64,000 bases of DNA from Rhodoblastus acidophilus (GTDB lineage Bacteria; Pseudomonadota; Alphaproteobacteria; Rhizobiales; Beijerinckiaceae), in the NCBI RefSeq assembly GCF_025961575.1, contig NZ_JAOQNX010000029.1:1-64000 (forward strand), read 5' to 3'. Shown here in pieces: positions 27,810 through 35,840 of the stretch. Each line of letters starts with the position of its first letter. Within the stretch, counting starts at the first letter, position 1. The notes beneath the pieces were generated by a model. The model was not told where the DNA came from. It saw nothing but the letters and a program-made list of their open reading frames with translations, and did no database searches. A program made the translations under genes and the position numbers.

Positions 27810-29327
27810 ATGATCGGGAAAACAAACCCCATCGACTTGAGGTCGGCGCCGATCCGGCCGGAAAGGGTTGCTTCCGTGGACGCTCAGGCGCAGGCGCTCG
27901 CCAAAATTCCCTCGCAGGCGCTCGCCAAGACGCCTTCCGGCGTCGAAGGTTTGGACGAAATCACCGGCGGCGGCCTGCCCCAGGGGCGCTGCTGTCTGGT
28001 CTGCGGCGGCGCCGGCAGCGGTAAAACCCTGTTCGGGATTACTTTTCTCGCGGAAGGCGCGCTGCGCTACGGGGAAACCGGCGTTTTCATTTGTTTCGAG
28101 GAGACCGAGCGCGAACTGTCGGTCAACGCCGCTTCGCTCGGCTACGATCTGGAAAAGCTCAAGGCCGAGAACAAGCTTGCGGTCGACCGCATTCGCGTCG
28201 AGCGCAGCGAGATCGCCGAAACCGGCGATTACGATCTCGAGGGCCTGTTCATCCGCATCGGCTACGCCATCAAGACGGTCGGCGCCAAGCGCGTCGTGCT
28301 CGACACGATCGAGACCCTGTTTTCCGGCTTTTCCAATACCGCGATTCTGCGCGCGGAATTGCGCCGGCTGTTCGCCTGGCTCAAGGAGCAGGGCGTGACC
28401 TCTGTCATCACCGGGGAGCGGGGCGAGGGCGCGCTGACCCGCCACGGCCTCGAGGAATATGTGTCGGATTGCGTCATCCTGCTCGACCATCGCGTCGTCG
28501 AACAGGTGGCGACCCGCCGGCTGCGCGTGGTCAAATATCGCGGCGCCGCGCATGGCGCCGACGAATATCCCTTCCTGATCGACGCGAGCGGCATTTCCGT
28601 CCTGCCCGTCACCTCGCTCGTACTGGCGCATGAGGCGCCAAACGAACGGACGCCCACCGGCGTCGCGGCGCTGGACGAGATGCTGGGCGGAAAGGGGTTT
28701 TGGCGCGGCTCCAGCATTCTGGTTTCGGGCGCGGCGGGGACGGGGAAATCCACGCTTGCCGCGCATTTCGTCGAGGCCGCCTGCGCGCGCGGCGAAAAGG
28801 CCATTCTGTTCGCCTTCGAGGAAAGCCCCCGCCAGATCGTGCGCAACATGGCCTCGGTCGGCATCGACCTTCAGCGCTGGATCGACGCCGGCCTGCTGCG
28901 GATCGCCTCGACGCGTCCGACCTTTTCAGGCGTCGAAACGCATCTCGCCCGCATGCATCGCGACATCGAGGATTTTGCCCCCGCCGTCGTGGCGATCGAT
29001 CCGATCTACACGCTCGGCTTCGTCGGCGGCCTCGCCCAGGAGCGCATCATGCTGCTGCGCCTGGTCGACTTCCTCAAGAGCCGCGGAATCACCGCGATGC
29101 TCACCGCCGCCGAAGCCGGCGTCTCCGGCGAGATCGACCAGGCCGGCGTCTCCTCGCTGATGGACGCCTGGATTCAGACGCGCGTCACCGAGCAAGACGG
29201 CGAACGCCGGCGCAGCCTGTTCATCCTCAAGGCGCGCGGCATCGCCCATTCCAGCGCCGTCCGCGGCTTCGCGCTGACCTCGCAAGGGCTGAAATTGCTC
29301 GATGCGCGCGCGGGAGCGGGGACATGA
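27810..29327 (+). CDS. kaiC: KaiC-like double ATPase
   Basis: 505 residues, close to the 519 of cyanobacterial KaiC. Two RecA-like domains. CI has Walker A GGAGSGKT (66-73) and catalytic Glu pair E97/E98 (CFEETE). CII has Walker A GAAGTGKS (307-314) and E337/E338 (AFEESP). The segment GVSSLMDAW aligns with the cyanobacterial autophosphorylation site; here the pair is S448/S449, where the classic protein has Ser-Thr. Cyanobacterial KaiC assembles as a hexamer and times by cyclic phosphorylation. In KaiA-less alphaproteobacteria such systems act as hourglass-like timers (family knowledge). The ATG at 27810 has AGGA very close; a GTG near 27876 could be the true start. Its stop overlaps the first kaiB start (ATGA). 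Confidence 0.93.
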   Translation: MIGKTNPIDLRSAPIRPERVASVDAQAQALAKIPSQALAKTPSGVEGLDEITGGGLPQGRCCLVCGGAGSGKTLFGITFLAEGALRYGETGVFICFEETERELSVNAASLGYDLEKLKAENKLAVDRIRVERSEIAETGDYDLEGLFIRIGYAIKTVGAKRVVLDTIETLFSGFSNTAILRAELRRLFAWLKEQGVTSVITGERGEGALTRHGLEEYVSDCVILLDHRVVEQVATRRLRVVKYRGAAHGADEYPFLIDASGISVLPVTSLVLAHEAPNERTPTGVAALDEMLGGKGFWRGSSILVSGAAGTGKSTLAAHFVEAACARGEKAILFAFEESPRQIVRNMASVGIDLQRWIDAGLLRIASTRPTFSGVETHLARMHRDIEDFAPAVVAIDPIYTLGFVGGLAQERIMLLRLVDFLKSRGITAMLTAAEAGVSGEIDQAGVSSLMDAWIQTRVTEQDGERRRSLFILKARGIAHSSAVRGFALTSQGLKLLDARAGAGT

Positions 29328-29620
29328 ACGACGAGATCGACGCCGAGCGCTGGCGCCTGCGGCTCTATATCGCCGGCGGCTCGCCGCGCTCGCTTGCCGC
29401 TTTGGCCAATCTGAAGCGGGTCTGCGAGGACTATCTCCCCGGCCGGTACGAACTCGAGGTGATCGATCTCACGGAAGAGCCGGAGCGGGCGCGCGCCGAC
29501 CAGATCGTCGCCATCCCGACGCTGGTGCGCCGGCTGCCGCCGCCGATCACCAAGATCATCGGCGATCTTTCCCTCAAGGAGAGGGTTGTTGTGGCGCTGG
29601 ACATCGAACCCATGGCCTGA
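29324..29620 (+). CDS. kaiB: KaiB-like protein, conserved copy
   Basis: 98 residues with the full KaiB signature: LRLYIAGGSPRSLAALANLK, EVIDLTEEPERARADQI, AIPTLVRRLPPP and KIIGDLS. KaiB is a thioredoxin-like protein that switches fold to bind phosphorylated KaiC. The start overlaps the kaiC stop as ATGA, so translation is coupled. Length equals that of typical KaiB. A second, divergent copy follows 12 bp downstream. Confidence 0.94.
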   Translation: MNDEIDAERWRLRLYIAGGSPRSLAALANLKRVCEDYLPGRYELEVIDLTEEPERARADQIVAIPTLVRRLPPPITKIIGDLSLKERVVVALDIEPMA

Positions 29621-29632
29621 CAGGAGGTTTTC

Positions 29633-29929
29633 GTGCAGGCGGCGGAACCGGAAGGCAAGCGCTATGAGTTGCTGCTGTTTGTCAGCGGGGCCTCGCCGCG
29701 ATCGCTGCGCGCCGTCGCCGCCGTGCGAACGCTGTGCGAGCAGGCTTTGTCCCCCGGGTGCTATGCGCTCGATGTGATTGACGCCTTCCGCGATCCGGAT
29801 TTCGCCCGGCAATGCCAGATCGTCGCCTTGCCGACCCTGGTGCGGCTGAAGCCGGCGCCCAGGCTGTTGCTGGTCGGCGACATGAGCGCTGCGCGGCCGC
29901 TCGCCGTCGGGCTGGGGCTGGGGCCATGA
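29633..29929 (+). CDS. KaiB-like protein, divergent second copy
   Basis: 98 residues from a GTG start with AGGAGG 6 nt upstream. It keeps the KaiB frame (LLLFVSGASPRSLRAV, DVIDAFRDPDFARQCQIVALPTLVRL) but has lost the PPP and IIGDLS motifs, reading KPAPRLLLVGDMS instead. It may be a specialised paralogue, for example binding the downstream kinase rather than KaiC, or a KaiB/SasA-sensor-like adaptor. Its stop overlaps the kinase start (ATGA), which supports joint expression. The role is inference. Confidence 0.88.
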   Translation: MQAAEPEGKRYELLLFVSGASPRSLRAVAAVRTLCEQALSPGCYALDVIDAFRDPDFARQCQIVALPTLVRLKPAPRLLLVGDMSAARPLAVGLGLGP

Positions 29930-32900
29930 ACGAAAAGCGCATCGCCTCGTCCCGTCCAGACGGCGCGCTCCCCGCCACCGCCGCGGAAGCGGTGGAGACG
30001 CTGGAGGCGCTGGTGATGGGCGAGGCCGACGCCCTGGTGGTGGAGACGGCGCAGGGGCCGCGCGTCTACACCCTGCGCGACGCCAGCGAACCCTACCGCC
30101 AGCTGATCGAGCGCATGTCGCAGGCGGCCGTGATTCTCGGCGACGGGATCGTGCTCTATTGCAACGGCGCGTTGTCGCGGGCGCTGGGCGGCGAGTCCCT
30201 GATCGGCGCGCGCCTGGCCGAACGGGTTTCGGGGGAGGACAGGAGGCGGTTCGAAGTCTTCTTGCGCGCCGCCGCAGCGGGGCCGCAAGCCTGCGAGGCG
30301 GCGCTGGTCAAGGCCGGTGGCGAGCTGCTGCCGACGTCCATGACCGGGGCGCCGCTGTCCTTCGACGGACTGGAGGGCGTCGCCCTGGTGGTCACGCCGC
30401 TCGACGACATCGAATCCTGGCGCGCGGCGCGGGCGGCGCGCGTCGAAAGCGAGCGGCGCCTCACTTTTGCGCTCGACAATTCCCCGGTGGTGATGTTCGA
30501 GCAGGATCTGAACCTGCATTATACCCGCATCTTCAATCCCAAGCTCGGCTATCACGTCGAAGACGTGCTCGGGCGCACGGATGCGGACCTGATGGAGCCG
30601 GCCTGCGCGGCGCGGCTCGAACAGATCAAGCGCGGCGTCATGGCCTCCGGTCGTCCCGTCCGCGCCGAAGTCCAGACCGCCGCGCCCGGCGGTCCCCTCG
30701 AAACCTACGACCTCTATGTGGAGCCGCGCCGTGACGCGGCCGGCGCCATTGTCGGCGTCGCTTGCGTCGCCACCGACATTACCCAGCGCAAACAGGCGGA
30801 AGAGGCGCTGCGCGAGAGCGAGGCGCGGTTCCGCGCCCTCACCGAAGCCTCGGCCAGCATCATCTACCGGATGAGCGCGGACTGGCGCGAGATGCGCTAC
30901 ATGAAGGGTGAGGGCGTCTTCGCCCATGCCGAGACCTCGGACGAGTCCTGGCGCGACGCCTTCGTTCCCGCTGACGAACGGCCGCGGGTCAATGCGGCGA
31001 TCGCCGACGCCATCAGGCGCAAGAGCCTCTACGAGCTGGAGCATCGCGTGCTGCGCGCCGACGGCGGCGTCGGCTGGGTGTTGTCGCGCGCGACGCCGCT
31101 GTTCGATGAACGCGGCGAAATCCGGGAATGGTTCGGCGCCGCGACCGACGTCACCGCGCGCAAGGAGGCGGAAGAGGTGTTGCGCGAGAGCGAGGCGCGC
31201 AAGGAATTCCTGCTGGCGCTCGCCGACGCCTTCAAGACGCTGGACCATCCCGACGACATCATCGCGCTGGCCGCCCAACAGATCGGCCGCCGGCTGAACG
31301 CCGATCAGGTGATCTTCGCCGAAGTCGACGCCTCCGAGACGGTGACGGTCACGCGCGCATGGAACGGCGCCGCCACGCCCGCCGCTGTCTGCGCGCATCG
31401 GCTCGCCGATTTCGGCCCGGTGGTCGAGGACCTGCGCTCCGACCGGAGCGTCATCGTCCATGACGTCGCCACCGACCCGCGCCTGGAGGCGAAGACGGTC
31501 CAGGCGCATTACCGGGCGCTGGCGATCGGCGCCTTCATCAGCGTTCCCATGGTCAGCAACGCCCGGCTCGCCTGGGTGTTGTGCGTGCATGGCCGCGCGG
31601 CGCGGCGCTGGAGCGCGTCCGAGATCGCGCTGGTCGAGGAGGCGGCGGAGCGCGCCTGGGTCTGGACGGAGCGCGCGCGCGCCGAACAGGCGCTGCGGGA
31701 GGGCGAGCATCGCATCGCGCAGGCGCAGGCCCGCGCCGGGATCGGCACGTTCTGGTGGGAGCTGAGCAGCGGCCGCACCACGTTCAACCCCACCTATTAC
31801 GCGATTTACGGCGTTGCCCCGGTTCCGCACAGTTATGAGGAATTTCTCGCGCTCGTTCATCCCGAGGATCGCGGCGTCGTCCACGCCGCGATCCAGGCGG
31901 CGATTTCCGGCGGCCGGCTCTACGAGGTGGAGTTCCGCCTGCGCCGCCCGAGCGACGGCGACGAGATCTGGATCTTCACCCGGGGCGAGGCGAGTTTCGA
32001 CGAGTCCGGGCGGCCGCTGGTGTTGAGCGGCATCGTCCAGGACATCACCGCCCGCAAGCGCGCCGAGCTGGCTTTGCGCGACAGCGAGGAACGTTATCGC
32101 ATGCTGCATGAAGGCCTGCGCGACGGCTATTGCAGGGTGACGATGGACGGTCTGTTGACCGAGTTCAACGCGGTCTTTGCCGAAATGCTCGGCTATGCCC
32201 CGGACGAACTCCGCAAACTCACCTATCTGGACATCACCCCGGCGCGCTGGCGCGTCTATGAGGACGAGATCGTCCGCACCCAGATCATCGGGCGCGGCTT
32301 TTCCGAGGTCTATGAAAAGGAATATATCCGCAAGGACGGTTCGGTGTTCCCGGTGGAGCTGCGCACCATTCTGATGCGCGACGCGCGTGGCGAGCCCTGC
32401 GCCATGTGGGCGATCGTGCGCGACATTTCGATTCGAAAACAATTCGAGAGCGCGCTGGCCGCCGCCAAGGCCGAAGCCGAGCGCGCCAATCTCGACAAGT
32501 CGCGGTTCCTCGCCGCCGCCAGCCACGACCTGCGCCAGCCCGTGCAATCCTTGATGCTGCTGATGCCGCTGGTCGAGCGCCAGGTTCAGCCGACCGCCAG
32601 GGCCGCGCAGGTTCTGAGCCTGATGAGCAAGGCGCTCGGCGGCCTCAACGTGCTGCTCACCGCGGTGCTCGACGTGTCGCGGCTCGACGCCGGCGGCATC
32701 GAGCCCTCGCCCGAGATCGTCTCGCTGCGCGGTCTGTGCGAGCGCCTGGCGGCGGAATATGCGCCCAAGGCCGAAGCGCTCGGCCTGGAGCTCCGCGTGC
32801 GCGCGCGCGACTCTTTCGCGCGCACTGACCCCGCTTTGCTGGAGCGCGTGCTGCGAAACCTGCTCGAGAACGCTTTGCGCTACACGAAAGCGGGCGGCGC

Positions 32901-33585
32901 GCTGCTGGCCATGCGGCGCCGGGGCGATGCGGTCCGCATCGACGTGATCGACACCGGCGTCGGCATTCCCGCGGACAAGCGGCAGGATATTTTCAAGGAA
33001 TTCACCCAGCTCGACAATCCCGGCCGCGATCTTTCGCGCGGCCTGGGTCTGGGCCTGGCGATCGTCGCCCGCATCTCGAATCTGCTCGACCTGAATGTCA
33101 CCCTGGCGTCGCGTCCGGGACGCGGTTCGCGCTTCTCCATCACCCTTCCCGTGGTGGCGCCGGAGGCGCAACAGCCCGCGATCGCCGATGCGGCGGAGCA
33201 GCGCAGCGGCGCGGTGCTGGTGATCGAGGACAATCAGATCCTGCGTCTCGCCATCGAGACGATCTTGCGCGAGAGCGGCTATCAAACCTTCGCCGCCGCC
33301 AGCGGCGAGGAGGCGATCGATCTTGCGCAGCGGAGGCAAGTGGACGCCATCGTCACCGATTACCGGCTCGGCGCCGGCCTCAATGGCGTGGAGGCGGCGC
33401 GCGAGATCGAGCGCCGCCTCGGGCGCGCCACGCCCAAATTGCTGCTCACCGGCGAAATCGGCAATCAGAGGCTGAATGAGACCGACCTCACCGATTTCGA
33501 GTTTCTCTACAAGCCGATCAGCGTCGACAAGCTGCAGGCGAAGCTCGCGCGGATGCTGGAGCGCGCCGGTTCGCCCTTAGCCTAG
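29926..33585 (+). CDS. Multi-PAS/GAF hybrid histidine kinase linked to KaiBC
   Basis: 1219 residues from the ATG at 29926, which overlaps the second kaiB stop. Order by eye: degenerate PAS (about 35-140), PAS (about 185-290), PAS with PAC (about 300-415), GAF (about 425-575), PAS (about 590-715), PAS (about 720-840), then HisKA with ASHDLRQP (His about 867), HATPase (DTGVGIP, GLGLGLAIV) and a receiver (about 1090-1215) with Asp about 1145 in IVTDYRL. No membrane helices are evident, so it is probably cytoplasmic. The GAF and PAS domains could sense redox, light or ligands; cofactor residues cannot be assigned. By position it is the input or output kinase of the Kai module and may signal to the FixJ regulator at the operon head. 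Confidence 0.93.
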   Translation: MNEKRIASSRPDGALPATAAEAVETLEALVMGEADALVVETAQGPRVYTLRDASEPYRQLIERMSQAAVILGDGIVLYCNGALSRALGGESLIGARLAERVSGEDRRRFEVFLRAAAAGPQACEAALVKAGGELLPTSMTGAPLSFDGLEGVALVVTPLDDIESWRAARAARVESERRLTFALDNSPVVMFEQDLNLHYTRIFNPKLGYHVEDVLGRTDADLMEPACAARLEQIKRGVMASGRPVRAEVQTAAPGGPLETYDLYVEPRRDAAGAIVGVACVATDITQRKQAEEALRESEARFRALTEASASIIYRMSADWREMRYMKGEGVFAHAETSDESWRDAFVPADERPRVNAAIADAIRRKSLYELEHRVLRADGGVGWVLSRATPLFDERGEIREWFGAATDVTARKEAEEVLRESEARKEFLLALADAFKTLDHPDDIIALAAQQIGRRLNADQVIFAEVDASETVTVTRAWNGAATPAAVCAHRLADFGPVVEDLRSDRSVIVHDVATDPRLEAKTVQAHYRALAIGAFISVPMVSNARLAWVLCVHGRAARRWSASEIALVEEAAERAWVWTERARAEQALREGEHRIAQAQARAGIGTFWWELSSGRTTFNPTYYAIYGVAPVPHSYEEFLALVHPEDRGVVHAAIQAAISGGRLYEVEFRLRRPSDGDEIWIFTRGEASFDESGRPLVLSGIVQDITARKRAELALRDSEERYRMLHEGLRDGYCRVTMDGLLTEFNAVFAEMLGYAPDELRKLTYLDITPARWRVYEDEIVRTQIIGRGFSEVYEKEYIRKDGSVFPVELRTILMRDARGEPCAMWAIVRDISIRKQFESALAAAKAEAERANLDKSRFLAAASHDLRQPVQSLMLLMPLVERQVQPTARAAQVLSLMSKALGGLNVLLTAVLDVSRLDAGGIEPSPEIVSLRGLCERLAAEYAPKAEALGLELRVRARDSFARTDPALLERVLRNLLENALRYTKAGGALLAMRRRGDAVRIDVIDTGVGIPADKRQDIFKEFTQLDNPGRDLSRGLGLGLAIVARISNLLDLNVTLASRPGRGSRFSITLPVVAPEAQQPAIADAAEQRSGAVLVIEDNQILRLAIETILRESGYQTFAAASGEEAIDLAQRRQVDAIVTDYRLGAGLNGVEAAREIERRLGRATPKLLLTGEIGNQRLNETDLTDFEFLYKPISVDKLQAKLARMLERAGSPLA

Positions 33586-33629
33586 GCGAAGCGGCGACAT
33601 AACGGAATCTTGCACGTCCCTATGGACGA

Positions 33630-33688
33630 ACCCCTCATCCGGCGCGCTTTTGCGCGCCACCTTCTCCCGCAAGGGGAGAAGGGAGGCG
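33630..33688. repeat. Double-hairpin intergenic repeat
   Basis: Two adjacent hairpins: GGCGCGCTTTTGCGCGCC (33641-33658) and CTTCTCCC-gcaa-GGGGAGAAG (33661-33681), preceded by cccctcatcc. This composite is a well-known dispersed element of alphaproteobacterial genomes. It lies between the converging hybrid kinase and DUF4405 genes and may also stop transcription from both sides. Confidence 0.7.
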
Positions 33689-33728
33689 CGCCGGAAAGTC
33701 ATGATATTCCCCAGCGCGAGGCGTCGGC

Positions 33729-34220
33729 TCAGTCGCGCTTGAACAGCAGCGCCAAGACCTTGCCCTGCGCCGCGCGGTCGGGGGCGACGCTGGCGAGATT
33801 GGCCTCGGGTCCCGACACGGCGAAGCCGGCGCCGTTCAACTGCGCCACCAGCGTCTCGACGGGCCGTCCGGTGAGCGGCGCCACGGCCGACAGCGGCGCC
33901 TCGAGCACCGCGTTCATGGCGAGCATCGGCGGCTTGCCGCCGGACTTGCCGCCGAGCGGCGCGAAAGAGGCGACGAGCGCCACGGCGAACAGGGCGATCA
34001 TGGCGCGGCCGGGGCGGCTCGAGAGGAAATAGCGCTTGAACGCGCCCCAGTTGACGACGGCGTGCAGGGCGACGCCGCCGACAAAAATCCAGCCGAGCCA
34101 TTCATGGGCGAGCTTGTTGAGGCCGCTGTCGGCATGGAAGAACAACAGCACGCCGGTGACGGCCATCAGGCCGAAACCGCCGATGGTCACGGACGTCGCC
34201 CAGTCGCGGGAAATCTTCAT
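33729..34220 (-). CDS. DUF4405-type membrane protein, possible haem-b binding
   Basis: 163 residues from the ATG at 34220, with GGAG 8 nt upstream. Three hydrophobic helices lie in the first 95 residues (TSVTIGGFGLMAVTGVLLFF, WLGWIFVGGVALHAVV, MIALFAVALVASFAPL), with His in HEWLGW and LHAVVNW placed to ligate haem as in cytochrome-b561-like DUF4405 proteins. The C-terminal about 65 residues form a soluble domain (PLTGRPVETLVAQLNGAGF). A role in electron transfer at the membrane is suggested by the fold only. Confidence 0.75.
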   Translation of the reverse strand: MKISRDWATSVTIGGFGLMAVTGVLLFFHADSGLNKLAHEWLGWIFVGGVALHAVVNWGAFKRYFLSSRPGRAMIALFAVALVASFAPLGGKSGGKPPMLAMNAVLEAPLSAVAPLTGRPVETLVAQLNGAGFAVSGPEANLASVAPDRAAQGKVLALLFKRD

Positions 34221-34318
34221 CACACACACTCCAGTTTCAATGCGGCGGGTTTAGGCCGGCAAACTGACGGGCCGCTGAACGGGAGGGGCGCGAGTCCCGT
34301 TTTTCAGGAGTCCCGTTT

Positions 34319-35091
34319 TCAGGTTTCCAATTTTTCATGGGCCCCGGCTTGGCCGCGCACCCAATAGCCGGACGCCTTGAGCCAGGCTTTGGGATGGCCC
34401 CGGTCTTCGAGCATGTAATCGCGCAGGCGCCGCGCCACCCCGGCCTCGGCGGCGATCCAGACGTAAGCGTCGCCCTGCGGCGTCGCCCAGGCGGCGAGCG
34501 CCCGCCGCAACAAAGTGGCGTCGTCGGCATGGGCGCCGCGGCGAAACACCCAGATCGGCGTCCAGTCCGCTTTGGTGTCGAAGGTTTGGACATGCTCGGG
34601 CCCGTCCACCACCACCAAAGTGGTGACGGGAACACTTGCGCGGGAGAAAAATTCGAGGCGCCGGCCGATGGCGGGCAAAGCGGTTTCGTCGCCCACCAGC
34701 AGATAGGCGTCGAAATCGTCGGCGACCACCAGCGAGCCGCGCGGGCCGCCGATGGCGAGCCTGTCGCCGGGCTGGGCGGCGAGCGCCCAGGCCGTCGCCG
34801 GCCCCGCGTCATGAAGCGCGAAGTCGAGGGTCAAAATCTTGCCGCTTCGTCAAAGGCGCGCGGGGTGTAGTCGCGCATCACCTCGCCCGGCCCATGCGGG
34901 TCGGGCAGGAACAGTTTGACATGGTCGTCCGGCGCGCGGCTGCGGAAATCCGCGAGATCGGGCGAGGTGAAGGTGAACCGCAGCATGGACGGGGTCAGCT
35001 GCGCGCGCGTGGCGACGGTGAGCAGCCGCCGCTTCGGCTCGTAGCGCACCCTTTCGATCGCGTGGCGGGCTGGGCGAAACAGCATGGTCAC
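34319..35091 (-). pseudogene. Siderophore-interacting / ferric-chelate reductase gene with a frameshift
   Basis: Two abutting frames together make one SIP-family flavoprotein of about 258 residues. The 5' part (34831-35091) ends after the FAD motif RDYTPRAFDEAARF. The 3' part (34319-34834) resumes with LTLDFALHDAGPATAWA and carries GDRLAIGGPRGS, LVGDETALPAIGRRLE and the NAD(P)H-binding end. Adding one base in the run near 34838-34845 restores ...DEAAKILTLDFALHD, so a single-base deletion, or a sequencing error, is the simplest explanation. SIP proteins reduce ferric siderophores using FAD and NAD(P)H. The 5' start overlaps the upstream padR stop (ATGA), as in yqjI/yqjH-like pairs. Confidence 0.8.
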
Positions 35092-35720
35092 AGCCGCTCG
35101 ATTTTGCGCGCGGCCTCGTCGATGATTTCGGCGACGTCGAGCAATTGCGTCTTGTTTCCGGCGTCGAGCGCCTTCTGCTGCAACACGGTTTTGAGGTTGG
35201 TCATGGCGCGGAAGATCGGGCCCATGTCCATGGCCTCGCCGCGTTTGCGCAGCATTTCCAGCCGCGCCAGCGCCGCTTCCGCCTCGGCGCGGTTCTTGTC
35301 CAGCTCCGCCTTGCCGTCTTCCGTGATGGCATAGAGCTTTTTCGCGCCGCTGGCCTGGGCGGCGACCAGCCCGGTTTCCTCCAGCAGGGTGAGCGTGGGA
35401 TAGATCACGCCGGCGCTCGGGGCATAGGCGCCGCCGGTGCGGGCTTCGAGCTCGCGGATGATGTCATAGCCGTGGCGCGGCTCCTGCTCGATCAGCAGCA
35501 GCATGACGTTTCGCAACTCGCCGCCCTCGAACATTCTTTTGCCGCGGCCGCCGCCGTGGCCATGGCGGCCGCCGCCGGGTCCGCCGCGTCCGAACGGACC
35601 GCGTCCGCCGTGAAAGCCGTCGCCGCCGCGCATGGCGTGCAGGAGGCCGAAGCGCTCCATCCAGCCGCCGCGGCCCTCGCCGCCACAATTTTCCCCGTGA
35701 TGTCTGAACATTCGCATCAT
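35088..35720 (-). CDS. PadR-family transcriptional repressor, YqjI-like
   Basis: 210 residues from the ATG at 35720, with AGGAG 5 nt upstream. A glycine/histidine-rich N-terminal tail (about residues 8-62, HHGENCGGE... GRHGHGGG) resembles the metal-binding extension of YqjI/NfeR regulators. A PadR winged helix follows (LRNVMLLLIEQEPRHGYDIIREL, then GVIYPTLTLLEETGLV), with a C-terminal helical dimerisation part. In E. coli the homologous regulator represses the ferric reductase gene yqjH and responds to nickel/iron. Here the reductase gene is directly downstream in one transcript. A palindrome lies 24 bp upstream. Confidence 0.92.
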   Translation of the reverse strand: MMRMFRHHGENCGGEGRGGWMERFGLLHAMRGGDGFHGGRGPFGRGGPGGGRHGHGGGRGKRMFEGGELRNVMLLLIEQEPRHGYDIIRELEARTGGAYAPSAGVIYPTLTLLEETGLVAAQASGAKKLYAITEDGKAELDKNRAEAEAALARLEMLRKRGEAMDMGPIFRAMTNLKTVLQQKALDAGNKTQLLDVAEIIDEAARKIERL

Positions 35721-35743
35721 GTTTCTCCTATCTGCGATGTCGC

Positions 35744-35757
35744 TAAGATATATCTTA
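35744..35757. promoter_or_regulatory. Palindromic operator candidate upstream of padR
   Basis: TAAGATATATCTTA, a perfect 14-bp palindrome in otherwise GC-rich DNA, 23 bp before the padR start and overlapping where a promoter would lie. PadR/YqjI regulators bind AT-rich palindromes of this kind and often autoregulate. Direct binding is inference. Confidence 0.6.
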
Positions 35758-35840
35758 AACGCGTCGTGTCAATATCCCTCGTTGAGATTTTCAGGCCTTC
35801 GAAAAGCTGTTAGGGCTGGCGGCGAAAAAAGAGGTTTGGA

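Noticed and set aside
29761-33339. 1192-codon minus-strand frame across the second kaiB and the kinase
   Set aside because: Antisense to conserved KaiB and kinase domains; repetitive Arg/Ala product.
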